Shown: positions 49,662 through 58,304 of the stretch, piece by piece
Position numbering within the stretch: the stretch's first letter is position 1
How the letters are laid out: every line of letters begins with the position of its first letter
Origin: UBA7672 sp965229115
GTDB lineage: Bacteria > Pseudomonadota > Alphaproteobacteria > Caulobacterales > Hyphomonadaceae
Length of the DNA stretch: 64,000 nt
NCBI GenBank assembly: GCA_965229115.1
Contig: CBDDIR010000003.1
Span: 2,108,001 to 2,172,000, forward strand
Direction: 5' to 3'
Translations under genes and position numbers: made by a program
Notes under the pieces: model-generated
Database searches by the model: none
Told to the model about the DNA's origin: nothing
Seen by the model: only the letters and a program-made list of their open reading frames with translations

Positions 49662-52001
49662 ATGTTGAACCGCAGGTTAGCGGGCGGCGCAGCCGCTTGC
49701 GCGATGGCCGTCGCCTTGGCGTTCGCGTGTGCGATGCCGGGAGGGCAGTCGGGATCGTCATCCTCCAGCCTGGCCAATGCGGCCAACTATGACGCCACCG
49801 AGTGGAAGTACTGGGGCGGCGACGCCGGCCAGACGCGCTATGCGCCGCTCAACCAGATCAACCTGCAGACTGTGAACCGCCTGAAGGTGGCGTGGCGCTG
49901 GACGGCCGATACGTCCGGCGATCCAGGCTCGGCCAACTACAAGTCGACGCCGCTGCTGGATGACGGCGTGCTGTACATTCCGTGGCTGAACAACGGCATG
50001 GCCGCGATTGACGCCGGCACCGGCAAGACGGTGTGGACGTTCGAGCCGCAGCCTGCCGACATTGGCGGTCGCGCCGCTTCGCTCGGCCTGCGCTCGCTCG
50101 CCTACTGGACCGACGGCAAGGACAAGCGCGTCTTCCACAATTCGGGCGATGGCCGCCTTATCGCCGTTGATGGCGTAACGGGCAAAGCCATTGCAGGCTT
50201 TGGCAAGAACGGCTCGATCAACCTGCGTGAAGGCATCATCGAGGGCACAGACGCGACCGACGTCGGATCCGTCTCGCCTGCTCTCGTGGTCGGCGATGTC
50301 ATCGTCGTGCAGGTCATCCCGGGCGGCAGCCGCAACAAGGAAGGCGCGCCGGGCAAGATCCGCGGCTTCGACGTGCGCACCGGCAAGGTGGTGTGGACCT
50401 TCAACCCGATCGCGCAGCCGGGCGATCCCAATGCCAAGACGTGGGAGAACGGTTCGAACCTCTACACCGGTCAGGCCGGCGCCTGGTCGATGATGAGCGC
50501 GGACCCCGAGCTGGGCTATGTCTATATCCCGCTCGAAACGCCCACGAACGAGTTCTATGGCGGCCAGCGCCTTGGCGACGGCCTCTATGGCGAGAGCATT
50601 GTCGCCATCAACGCCAAGACGGGCGCACTCGTCTGGTATCACCAGATCGTGCACCACGGCCTGTGGGATTACGACATGCCGGCCGCCCCGATCCTTCACG
50701 ACATCAAAAAGGACGGGAAGACGATCAAGGCCGCCACCCTGCTGACCAAGCAGGGCCTGACCTTCGTGTTCGATCGCGTGAACGGCAAACCGGTCTGGCC
50801 GATCGAAGAGCGTAAAGTGCCGGGCTCCAACATTCCGGGCGAGCGCCCCTCGCCGACGCAGCCCTTCCCGACCAAGCCCGGCCCGATGCTGACGCTCGGC
50901 TATGACGAGAACGAGCTGATCGACTTCACGCCCGCGCTTCGCGAAGAGGCGAAGAAGCTCGCCGACCAATACACCAAGGGTCCGCTCTACACGACGCCGA
51001 CCATGGTCACGGCGACTAACAAGGGCACGTGGCTCTATCCCGGAACGGGCGGCGGCCCCAACTGGAACGGCGCGGCGTTCGATCCCGACACGCATATGCT
51101 GTACACGCCCGTGCGTCTCAAGCCGCAATACGCCGGCCTGAAAGCGGGTGATCCGAAAACCACCAACATGCCATTCTATGGCGGTGGCGGCGGCGCACCG
51201 ATCAATGGGCCGCAAGGCCTGCCGATCATGAAGCCTCCGTATTCGGAAGTGATCGTCACCAACATGGACCAGGGCGAGCACAAGTGGCGCATGCCGATCG
51301 GCGATGCGGATGACTTCGTGAAGAACCATCCGGCGCTGAAAGGGCTCAATCTCGACTTCTCGAAGATGGGCAAGTTCGACGTGCGCCCCGGCCCGCTGCT
51401 CACCAAGGAGCTGCTGTTCCTCGGCGAGTCCGGCAACATTGGCGGCGGTTCGGGCGGGCCGATGTTCCGCGCCTATGACAAGCGCGATGGCAAGGTGGTG
51501 TGGGAGGCGAAGATGCCGAACCTCGTCACCGGCGCACCGATGACCTACGAGCTGAACGGACGCCAGTACGTTGTGTTCACCGTGTCCAAGCGCGGCGAGC
51601 CTGCAGAGATGGTGGCGCTCACGCTCGATGGGATGAGCGAGAATGGCGCAGCGCCTGCCGGCGGCGTGCCGCTCGCAGCGGCTCCGCCCTCGACCAAGCT
51701 GGCGGCACAGGCGGTGTCGGCAACACCTGAAGAGCTCGCGCTCGGCAAAGGCAAGTTCGACCAGATGTGCGCCATCTGCCATGGCCCGGGCGGCGTCGGC
51801 ATTTCGGGCGGCAGCGCCCCGCCGATCACCAACCGCACCGACTACGCCAACATCGCGCGCGTGATCGCACAGGGCCAGGGCGAGATGCCCGCGCTGGCCG
51901 CAGCGCTTCAGCCGAACGAGATCGACGCTGTTGCGAAATACGTCGTGAAGACGCTCGGACCGCAGCCGCGTCCCGCGCGTGGCGCGCCGGTTGAGGACTA
52001 A
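49662..52001 (+). CDS. PQQ-dependent dehydrogenase with C-terminal cytochrome c domain
   Basis: A 779-residue quinohemoprotein of the type that oxidises alcohols or sugars in the periplasm and passes electrons to a cytochrome. The N-terminus (ACAMAVALAFAC) is a lipoprotein signal. The eight-bladed PQQ propeller has repeated W-motifs (DYDMPAAPILHD, VWTFEPQPAD, GLWDYD). The C-terminal domain carries CAICH (703-707) with Met742 as the likely axial ligand (GEMP). The tryptophan-docking and catalytic residues fit the soluble glucose/alcohol dehydrogenase side of the family. Substrate unknown. Its stop overlaps that of the convergent SDR gene. Confidence 0.92.
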   Translation: MLNRRLAGGAAACAMAVALAFACAMPGGQSGSSSSSLANAANYDATEWKYWGGDAGQTRYAPLNQINLQTVNRLKVAWRWTADTSGDPGSANYKSTPLLDDGVLYIPWLNNGMAAIDAGTGKTVWTFEPQPADIGGRAASLGLRSLAYWTDGKDKRVFHNSGDGRLIAVDGVTGKAIAGFGKNGSINLREGIIEGTDATDVGSVSPALVVGDVIVVQVIPGGSRNKEGAPGKIRGFDVRTGKVVWTFNPIAQPGDPNAKTWENGSNLYTGQAGAWSMMSADPELGYVYIPLETPTNEFYGGQRLGDGLYGESIVAINAKTGALVWYHQIVHHGLWDYDMPAAPILHDIKKDGKTIKAATLLTKQGLTFVFDRVNGKPVWPIEERKVPGSNIPGERPSPTQPFPTKPGPMLTLGYDENELIDFTPALREEAKKLADQYTKGPLYTTPTMVTATNKGTWLYPGTGGGPNWNGAAFDPDTHMLYTPVRLKPQYAGLKAGDPKTTNMPFYGGGGGAPINGPQGLPIMKPPYSEVIVTNMDQGEHKWRMPIGDADDFVKNHPALKGLNLDFSKMGKFDVRPGPLLTKELLFLGESGNIGGGSGGPMFRAYDKRDGKVVWEAKMPNLVTGAPMTYELNGRQYVVFTVSKRGEPAEMVALTLDGMSENGAAPAGGVPLAAAPPSTKLAAQAVSATPEELALGKGKFDQMCAICHGPGGVGISGGSAPPITNRTDYANIARVIAQGQGEMPALAAALQPNEIDAVAKYVVKTLGPQPRPARGAPVED

Positions 52002-52984
52002 CCGCCGCTGTATCCGCCAATCACCGGCAGGATCTCGCCGGTGATGTAGGAGGACATCTGCGGCGACGCTAGGAAGACAAAGGCCGGTGCGATCTCTTCG
52101 GGTTGCGCCGGCCTTTTCATTTGCGTCTGCGAGCCGAACTTCGCGACATCTTCCGCTTCCTTGTCGGCAGGGTTCAGCGGCGTCCACACGGGGCCCGGCG
52201 CGACTGCGTTCACGCGGATGCCGCGCGGCAACAGATGCGTCGACAGCGAGCGCGTGAAGGCGTGGATGCCGCCCTTGGTCATTGAATAGTCGAGCAGCGC
52301 CTTGTTGCCCTGCAGCCCGGTGATCGAGCCGTTGTTCACGATGGCCGAGCCCTGCCCCATGTGCGGCACAGCCTCCTGGCACATGTGGAACATGCCGTAG
52401 AGATTGGTCTTCAGCGTGCGGTCGAAGTGTTCTTCGGTGAGATCTTCGAACTTATCGACGTGAAGCTGGAACGCGGCGTTGTTCACGAGCACGTCGAGCT
52501 TGCCGAATTTCGCGACCACCTGCGCGGTGGCGTCCTTGCAGAACGCGCGATCAGTAATGTCGCCGGAGATCAGCAGCGCTTCCTTGCCTTCGTCTGCAAC
52601 GGCGAGCCGCGTCTGCTCAGCGTCTTCGTGTTCGGAGAGATAGATGATCGCGATCTCTGCGCCCTCGCGCGCATAGAGCACGGCGATCGACCGGCCGATG
52701 CCGCTGTCGCCGCCAGTGACGATTGCGACCTTACCCTCGAGCTTGCCTGAGCCCTTGTAGAAGGGCGCGTCATACATCGGCTGCGGATCGAGATCTTCTT
52801 CGGAGCCCGGCTTCGGCTGATGCTGCTTGGCGAAGGGCGGAACCGGATACTTGCGTGCGCCGGTCTGCGGCGCTTCGTTCTTCTCCGGAGGCTTCGCCTT
52901 CGCGTCGATTTCCGACTGGATCTTGCGATGCGCGGCGGCCGTCTTCTCGGCCTGCACTTCCGCCTGCATCTGTTTATCGCTCAT
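51998..52984 (-). CDS. short-chain dehydrogenase/reductase (YhdF/GS39-like)
   Basis: A 328-residue SDR with a 90-residue charged N-terminal extension (KTAAAHRKIQSEIDAKAKPP, then QPMYDAPFYKGSGKL) typical of general stress protein 39-like oxidoreductases. The NAD(P) site is VTGGDSGIGRSIA and the active site YSMTK carries Tyr and Lys, with the catalytic Ser in NNGSITG. It would reduce a carbonyl or oxidise an alcohol; members are stress linked. The stop codons of this and the PQQ gene share the bases CTAA at 51998-52001, so the two mRNAs end by overlapping. Confidence 0.93.
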   Translation of the reverse strand: MSDKQMQAEVQAEKTAAAHRKIQSEIDAKAKPPEKNEAPQTGARKYPVPPFAKQHQPKPGSEEDLDPQPMYDAPFYKGSGKLEGKVAIVTGGDSGIGRSIAVLYAREGAEIAIIYLSEHEDAEQTRLAVADEGKEALLISGDITDRAFCKDATAQVVAKFGKLDVLVNNAAFQLHVDKFEDLTEEHFDRTLKTNLYGMFHMCQEAVPHMGQGSAIVNNGSITGLQGNKALLDYSMTKGGIHAFTRSLSTHLLPRGIRVNAVAPGPVWTPLNPADKEAEDVAKFGSQTQMKRPAQPEEIAPAFVFLASPQMSSYITGEILPVIGGYSGG

Positions 52985-53063
52985 GCCGCATCTCCATCCG
53001 GGGTCATCAGACCCCGAACGGGTGCGCAGCAGCTACGTTCCGGCTTCTTGTCCCAGGTGAAGA

Positions 53064-53139
53064 TGGTGGGCGGTGACGGGATCGAACCGCCGACCCTCTC
53101 GGTGTAAACGAGATGCTCTGCCAGCTGAGCTAACCGCCC
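53064..53139 (-). tRNA. tRNA-Val (anticodon TAC)
   Basis: On the minus strand a 76-base cloverleaf from GGGCGGT to ACCGCCC plus discriminator A and an encoded CCA. The anticodon loop is TTTACAC, giving TAC (reads GUA/GUG). The T arm has GGTTCGATCC. It lies 28 bases from tRNA-Pro; the two are probably one transcript. Confidence 0.95.
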
Positions 53140-53167
53140 GAACTTCCAACCCTGGCGGGTTCCGAAA

Positions 53168-53245
53168 TGGTCGGAGCGGCGGGATTCGAACCCACGACCC
53201 CTAGTCCCCCAGACTAGTGCGCTAACCGGGCTGCGCCACGCTCCG
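53168..53245 (-). tRNA. tRNA-Pro (anticodon GGG)
   Basis: On the minus strand a 78-base cloverleaf from CGGAGCG to CGCTCCG plus discriminator A and encoded CCA. The anticodon loop reads CTGGGGG, giving GGG (reads CCC/CCU). T arm GGGTTCGAATCCC. No integrase or attachment duplication is seen beside it. Confidence 0.95.
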
Positions 53246-53338
53246 CCAATTCAGGAGCGCCCTTATAGGGGGCTCGTCCGCCGGGAGCAACAACGGGATT
53301 CCGGCGCAAAATAAAGGATTTTGGAAGCTCGACCGCCC

Positions 53339-53896
53339 TTAAGCGGCAGTCCGCACCGCATCCAGGCGCGACTTCAGGTTGGTCAGGTCCGACAGGAGCG
53401 ACTCCAGCCGCTGCTTGGCCACCGACGAGTCCTTCACGTCCGGCGTGCGGAAGTCGCCACGCTCGACCGCATCGCGGACGGCGTCTTGCAGCTCGCGCAC
53501 GGATGCGCCGGCCTCTACCGGAACCATCATCTCGTCAGCCCCATTCTGCTCGACTCCGGCAGCCGCCCCCGGCTGGTCTCCGTCGTCGCCTTCGATTGTC
53601 TGGCCATCCAGCGCCTTGATGGCGCCGCGGATGGTCAGTCCCTGAACGTGCAGCAGATTCTGCAGCCTGCGCAACAGTTCCATGTCATCGGGGCGATAGA
53701 AGCGGCGGCCATCAGGGCGCTTCATCGGACGCAGATTGTCGAATTTCGTTTCCCAGAAGCGGAGCACATGGGTCTTGAGGCCCAGCTCGCCGGCAGCTTC
53801 GCCGATCGTGCGGAAGGCCTCAGCCGATTTCTCGCTGGCGTAGGCGGACTCGGATTCCGAGTCTCTTGCCACAACAGCCTGCGATGTAACGGACAT
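53339..53896 (-). CDS. MerR family regulator of the ihfA-linked type
   Basis: A 185-residue protein with a MerR DNA-binding domain from about residue 25 (FRTIGEAAGELGLKTHVLRFWE, then RRFYRPDDMELLRRLQNLLH) and a long acidic C-terminus without metal-binding cysteines. It always follows ihfA in alphaproteobacteria; its ligand is unknown. Its ATG shares a base with the ihfA stop (TAATG), so the two are co-translated. It comes last in the plsX-fabH-ihfA block. Confidence 0.93.
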   Translation of the reverse strand: MSVTSQAVVARDSESESAYASEKSAEAFRTIGEAAGELGLKTHVLRFWETKFDNLRPMKRPDGRRFYRPDDMELLRRLQNLLHVQGLTIRGAIKALDGQTIEGDDGDQPGAAAGVEQNGADEMMVPVEAGASVRELQDAVRDAVERGDFRTPDVKDSSVAKQRLESLLSDLTNLKSRLDAVRTAA

Positions 53897-54207
53897 TAGT
53901 CTCTCCGGGGCGTCTGCGCAGCTTCAACCCTCTGCCGCAATAGTGGAGAAGGCTTGAACGACACCACCCGTCTTGCAGAAATCGGAGCCTCTTCGCCGGT
54001 CTTGGGATTGCGACCGACGCGTGCTTTTTTCCGACGCACCACGAAATTTCCGAAACGGGCGAACTTCACGTCCTCATCCCGCTCGAGTTCCACGCAGACA
54101 AGCTCGAGCACGCGCTCGAGGAAGTTGCTGGAATCCTGCTTCGTCAGCCCGACCTTCTGGACGAGCCGATCGACGATATCTGCGCGCGTGAGAGTGTTCT
54201 CGGGCAC
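53896..54207 (-). CDS. ihfA: integration host factor subunit alpha
   Basis: A 103-residue HU/IHF-fold DNA-bending protein. TLTRADIVDRLVQKVGL starts the helices and FGNFVVRRKKARVGRNPKTGEEAPI forms the DNA-binding arm with the intercalating Pro (RNPKTG). Alpha rather than beta chain is assigned from the gene order fabH-ihfA-merR and the arm sequence. The protein pairs with the beta chain to bend DNA at promoters. The gene is separated from fabH by 99 bases. Confidence 0.95.
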   Translation of the reverse strand: MPENTLTRADIVDRLVQKVGLTKQDSSNFLERVLELVCVELERDEDVKFARFGNFVVRRKKARVGRNPKTGEEAPISARRVVSFKPSPLLRQRVEAAQTPRRD

Positions 54208-54306
54208 CTGCAGCTCCGTGGCGTAAAGGGAGACTAATCTGCGCCGATTCGGATGTTAAGGGGTCTAGCCCTCAAATCTCGAACAATTTCATCCCTTTAC
54301 GAGATG

Positions 54307-55281
54307 TTAAATTCGGATGAGGGCGGACCCCCAGGTCAGGCCTCCGCCGATGGCCTCGATCAGCACCAGATCGCCCTGTTTGATGCGTCCATCCTCGGTC
54401 GCCGCTGCGAGAGCCAGGGGCACGGAAGCGGCCGACGTGTTGCCGTGGTCGGCGACCGTGGACACGACTTTGTGCTCTTCCAGACCCAGCCGCTCGGCCA
54501 CGGCCGACAGGATGCGCTGATTTGCCTGGTGAGGCACGAACCAGTCGATGTCCTTGATCTCGATGTTCGCCTGCTGGGCCGCCGCCCGCACGCTATCCGA
54601 GATCTTGCCGACGGCGTGCTTGAACACCTGGTTGCCGACCATGCGGAGGTGGCCAACCGTCTGCGTCGTCGACGGGCCGCCATCGACATAGAGCAGATCG
54701 CGGAACTTGCCGTCGGAACGCAGGTGGATGCCTTTGACGCCCCGATCACCGGCCTTGGACTTCTCCTGCCGCTCCAGCACCACAGCCCCTGCCCCGTCGC
54801 CGAACAGCACGCAGGTCGAACGGTCCGACCAGTCGAGAATGCGCGAGAACGTTTCCGCGCCGATCACCAGCGCTCGCTCGAATTGCCCGCGCACGAGGAA
54901 GTTGTCCGCCGTCGCGATGGCAAAGACGAAGCCGGAGCAGACTGCCTGCAGGTCGAACGCGGCGCCGCGCGAGATGCCGAGCTTGTTCTGAATGATCGTC
55001 GCTGTTGCGGGGAAGGTGTAGTCCGGCGTCGCCGTGGCACAGACGATCAGGTCGATGTCTTCGGGCCCAACGCCCGCCGCATCCATCGCCTTCTTCGCAG
55101 CAATCGCGCCGAGGTCAGACGTCGTCTCGCCGTCTGCCGCGATGTGGCGCTTCTTGATGCCAGTGCGGGCCGTGATCCATTCGTCCGTCGTGTCGACCAT
55201 CTTGGCGAGGTCTTCATTGGTCAGCGCCCGGTCCGGCAGATGCCCACCAACGCCACGGATAACGGATACGAATTCTGTCAC
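54307..55281 (-). CDS. fabH: 3-oxoacyl-[acyl-carrier-protein] synthase III (KAS III)
   Basis: A 324-residue thiolase-fold enzyme that starts fatty-acid synthesis by condensing acetyl-CoA with malonyl-ACP. The Cys-His-Asn triad is visible: Cys115 in LQAVCSGFVF, His in WFVPHQANQRIL and Asn in DHGNTSAASVP. Its usual partner plsX is 15 bases upstream. The length is typical. Confidence 0.97.
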   Translation of the reverse strand: MTEFVSVIRGVGGHLPDRALTNEDLAKMVDTTDEWITARTGIKKRHIAADGETTSDLGAIAAKKAMDAAGVGPEDIDLIVCATATPDYTFPATATIIQNKLGISRGAAFDLQAVCSGFVFAIATADNFLVRGQFERALVIGAETFSRILDWSDRSTCVLFGDGAGAVVLERQEKSKAGDRGVKGIHLRSDGKFRDLLYVDGGPSTTQTVGHLRMVGNQVFKHAVGKISDSVRAAAQQANIEIKDIDWFVPHQANQRILSAVAERLGLEEHKVVSTVADHGNTSAASVPLALAAATEDGRIKQGDLVLIEAIGGGLTWGSALIRI

Positions 55282-55296
55282 GCCAACGCCTCGTAA

Positions 55297-56364
55297 CTAC
55301 TTGGCAGCCTGTTCAGTCGGCGCAGCAACAGGCGCCGCGGCGCTCGTGCTGGCGACCAGCCGCTTCAGATTATCCTCGACTTCGGTGCGGAAGTGGCTTT
55401 CGCCCATGCCCGCAGCGACCGAGATCGCCTTTTCGAAGCCAATCGAGTCAGTCCCGCCATGGCTTTTCACCACAACGCCGTTGAGGCCCAGAAACACTGC
55501 GCCGTTGACCTTACGCGGGTCCATCTTCTCCCGCATCTTCTTCAGTCCCGGCATGACCAGTAACGCGCCGAGCATGGCGATAGGTCCGGATTTAAGTGCG
55601 TCCTTGATCATATCGGACATCATCCGCGCGATGCCCTCGGCCGTCTTCAGCGCGACGTTGCCCGTAAAGCCGTCTGCAACCACCACGTCGATGGTGCCGT
55701 AACCGATCTTGTCGGGCTCGATATAGCCGCGGAAATCCATCTGCAGGTTCGACCCGCGGATCAGGCGCGCAGCCTCCCGTATCGACTCATGGCCCTTGAG
55801 CTCTTCCGAGCCGATGTTCAGCAGCGCAACGCGCGGATTTTCCACGCCGTTCACGACGCGCGCATAGGCCTGGCCCATGATCGCAAACTCGACCAGCTGC
55901 TCCGCCGTGGCCGCAATGTCCGCGCCAAGGTCCAGCATGGCGCACACGCCGGTGCGCGTCGGCCAGTTCGCCGCCAGCGCGGGACGCTCCACGCCCTCAG
56001 CTTTCTTGAGCACGAACATCGCCTGACCCATCAGGGCGCCCGTGTTGCCGGCCGAGACAGCGGCAATCGCCTCGCCATTCTTCACGGCCTCAATGGCGTT
56101 CCACATCGAGGAGCCCTTACCCCGCCGAACGGCGTCAGCAGGCTTGGCATCCATCGCGATGAACTTGTCGGTGTGACGGATGGTGGTGCGCGGCGCAGCG
56201 GTCGGCGCTTTCGCCATCAGCGGCGCCAGCTGGGCCTCGTCGCCATGCAGCAGGAAATGCAGGTCACTACGGCGCTTGGCGAACAGCTCAAGCCCTTCAA
56301 CGACGATCAGGGGCGCGTTATCGCCGCCCATCCCATCGATGGAAATGATCTTCCGATCCGCCAT
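55297..56364 (-). CDS. plsX: phosphate acyltransferase PlsX
   Basis: A 355-residue peripheral enzyme that converts acyl-ACP to acyl-phosphate for PlsY in phospholipid synthesis. It begins SIDGMGGDNAP as usual and has SAGNTGALM, LDLGADI and VADGFTGNVALKT. Normally a DUF177 (YceD) gene, sometimes with rpmF, precedes plsX in alphaproteobacteria; here only 165 bases separate it from the CBP3 chaperone gene. Confidence 0.97.
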   Translation of the reverse strand: MADRKIISIDGMGGDNAPLIVVEGLELFAKRRSDLHFLLHGDEAQLAPLMAKAPTAAPRTTIRHTDKFIAMDAKPADAVRRGKGSSMWNAIEAVKNGEAIAAVSAGNTGALMGQAMFVLKKAEGVERPALAANWPTRTGVCAMLDLGADIAATAEQLVEFAIMGQAYARVVNGVENPRVALLNIGSEELKGHESIREAARLIRGSNLQMDFRGYIEPDKIGYGTIDVVVADGFTGNVALKTAEGIARMMSDMIKDALKSGPIAMLGALLVMPGLKKMREKMDPRKVNGAVFLGLNGVVVKSHGGTDSIGFEKAISVAAGMGESHFRTEVEDNLKRLVASTSAAAPVAAPTEQAAK

Positions 56365-56529
56365 GTCGCCGATGCGCTCCAGCGTGACACTTCCCGAGCG
56401 GAATCAACCCGGTGTGGCCACGATTCAGGGGGTCTAATAGCACGAGCGACGGGAGGTAACAGGCCCCGTGAGACGCAGACCCTGCGTCAATGTCAGCTTG
56501 CTGATTCTGCCTTCAAAACAGGCGTGAAA

Positions 56530-57054
56530 TCAGCCCAGACGCGGCCAGTTGACCTCGCCGGACATCAGCTGCTCGTCTGTGTGACGTTTCAATGTACTCT
56601 CGACCAGCCGGACATAGCGCCCGAAGCGCTCCATTTCGGCCTCGGCCAGACCGAGATTCCGCATCAGCGACTGACGCAGCTCAAGGTCACTGTCTTCCTT
56701 GGCCAGCGCATCGTCATAGGCCTTGGCGCGGCCGTAGAACGCCTCGCCCATCTTGCGGATCTTCTTGCCGACGCTGAGGTCGCCCGTGCCGATGTCGCGC
56801 AGGGCCTCGTCGAAGCCGTCAAACAGCGCATCAAACACGTCCTGCGCCAAAGCCTTGCCTGCAGCACCGGCCGTCCGCAGGCGGCGGAACATCAGGGCCG
56901 CGTGCAGCGAGGTCATCTCGAACCGACCGGAGAAATTGTCGCGGGCGCCGCCCTCGTAATAGAAATCGGGCCGCAGCGCCTGGTCCTGGATCGACCGGTG
57001 CAGACGGTCCACCGCCCAGCGGTTCTTCTTGGATTGAAACCAGCCCAGCGCCAT
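56530..57054 (-). CDS. ubiquinol-cytochrome c chaperone family protein (CBP3-like)
   Basis: A 174-residue helical protein of the CBP3 family, which helps cytochrome b assemble into complex III. It contains the domain core FYYEGGARDNFSGRFEMTSLHAALMFRRL and DALFDGFDEALRDIGTGDLSVGKKIRKMGEAFYGR. Its gene is divergent from bamE across 199 bases and lies before plsX; this bamE-CBP3-plsX grouping is a well-known alphaproteobacterial arrangement. Confidence 0.92.
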   Translation of the reverse strand: MALGWFQSKKNRWAVDRLHRSIQDQALRPDFYYEGGARDNFSGRFEMTSLHAALMFRRLRTAGAAGKALAQDVFDALFDGFDEALRDIGTGDLSVGKKIRKMGEAFYGRAKAYDDALAKEDSDLELRQSLMRNLGLAEAEMERFGRYVRLVESTLKRHTDEQLMSGEVNWPRLG

Positions 57055-57253
57055 GCCTGCCCCTTAATTCCTACCCAAGGCGAGGTTCCGCCAGCAGCAG
57101 ACCTCGCGTCAGGCGCGAGACACTATCAGGGTTCACCCGGCTGGGAAGCCGCCCCAAAGCGGCCGATCGCCCCAAAAAAGTCCCTGATGTCCGCCAGCCT
57201 TGCCAAGTCAGCGGGCCTGCCTGTAGCTAGCCGCAAATACCCGGAGTCTCCTC

Positions 57254-57784
57254 ATGGCCCTGCGCCGTCTCGCCTTTGCCGGACTTGCCGCCGCCGCCGT
57301 GATGACGGCCGGTTGCACCGCCACGCGCGACTTCCACGGCTATGTGCCTGACCAGGCCCTCCCGGAAGACGTGAAACCTGCGGTCGATACGCGCTCGACC
57401 GTCTTGGCGCGTCTGGGTACGCCCTCCACCGCCTCGATCTTCGATCATGCCGGCGTTCAGGGTGCGGTTTCCCCGGGCAAGGAAAAGCTCTGGGTCTATA
57501 TGTCGTCCACGCGCGAGCGCCTGACCTTCTATTATCCGAAGGTGGTTGCCCGTCACATCATCGCCGTCCAGTTCGACGATGACGATGTGGTCTCCGACGT
57601 CCTGACCTACGACACCGACGATGGCCGCGTGGTTGCCTACAACTCGCGCGTCACGCCGACCCGTGGTCGCGAACTCGGCATCCTGGAACAGCTGTTCGGT
57701 TCGCTGGGCTCGCTGCGCAACCAGCTCCCGGGCATGGAACGCGACAACCGCCAGCCGGGCGACAACCCCGGCCGCCAGCAGTAA
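57254..57784 (+). CDS. bamE: outer-membrane protein assembly factor BamE (SmpA/OmlA)
   Basis: A 176-residue lipoprotein (lipobox VMTAGC at about residue 21) that forms part of the BAM complex for beta-barrel insertion. The BamE fold is seen in VDTRSTVLARLGTPSTASIF and WVYMSSTRERLTFYYPKVVARHIIAVQFDDDDVVSDV. The tail is Gln/Asn-rich. The BAM substrate load here includes three TonB receptors. It has GGAG upstream of the ATG. Confidence 0.93.
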   Translation: MALRRLAFAGLAAAAVMTAGCTATRDFHGYVPDQALPEDVKPAVDTRSTVLARLGTPSTASIFDHAGVQGAVSPGKEKLWVYMSSTRERLTFYYPKVVARHIIAVQFDDDDVVSDVLTYDTDDGRVVAYNSRVTPTRGRELGILEQLFGSLGSLRNQLPGMERDNRQPGDNPGRQQ

Positions 57785-57813
57785 GCGGCTTTACGATCTG
57801 AAATCTCGAAGCG

Positions 57814-58269
57814 TTAGCCGCGCGTGAGCTGGCTTGCGATCTGCGTGAACGTCATGGTGATGAGCGCGTCCTTCTCACCCACCACAGCGTTGGCGGCCTT
57901 GAGGCATTCCGCAGCCGCGATCTTCTCGTCCAGCTTCTTGTAGTTGCCGGCGACGTTGAAGCTCACCTTGTGCGAGGCGCGCACGATGGCGTCGCGAATG
58001 AAGTGCTGCTGCTCGCGATACTTCCACACGTCCTTGCCAGGACCTGCGAGCATACGCGCGCTGACGAACAGATAGTTCTTGAGCTTCATCTGCTCGTCGA
58101 AGATCGGAAACACCATGCCGCCCAGTTCGACCGAGCGGGCAACCTCCGCCTCGTCCGGCGCATCGCCGCCACCCTCTGCCGGGGGCTCGTCTGCATGGGC
58201 AACCGGCAGCATCACCAGCATGGTGGCGACCGACACGGCACTCAGGAGATCACGACGGGAAAGGCGCAT
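57814..58269 (-). CDS. exported protein of unknown function with a possible Tat signal
   Basis: A 151-residue protein. MRLSRRDLLSAVSVATMLV resembles a Tat signal (SRRDLL) and is cleaved near AHA-D. The mature part is acidic and then helical (YREQQHFIRDAIVRASHKVSF); a FliL-like arrangement with EVARSVELGGMVFPIFDEQMKLKNYL is a possibility I cannot confirm. It lies 35 bases downstream of thiL on the same strand and converges on bamE. Confidence 0.7.
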   Translation of the reverse strand: MRLSRRDLLSAVSVATMLVMLPVAHADEPPAEGGGDAPDEAEVARSVELGGMVFPIFDEQMKLKNYLFVSARMLAGPGKDVWKYREQQHFIRDAIVRASHKVSFNVAGNYKKLDEKIAAAECLKAANAVVGEKDALITMTFTQIASQLTRG

Positions 58270-58304
58270 GCCCGCACCCTGCCCGGCAATGGTTTAGGCC
58301 CCGT

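Noticed and set aside
49758..52382. An 874-codon minus-strand frame
   Set aside because: Antisense to the PQQ dehydrogenase and overlapping the SDR gene; composition is Arg/Ala-rich with no motifs.
53064..53245. Integration site at the tRNA-Val/tRNA-Pro pair
   Set aside because: No integrase, no duplicated tRNA 3' end and core genes on the proximal side.
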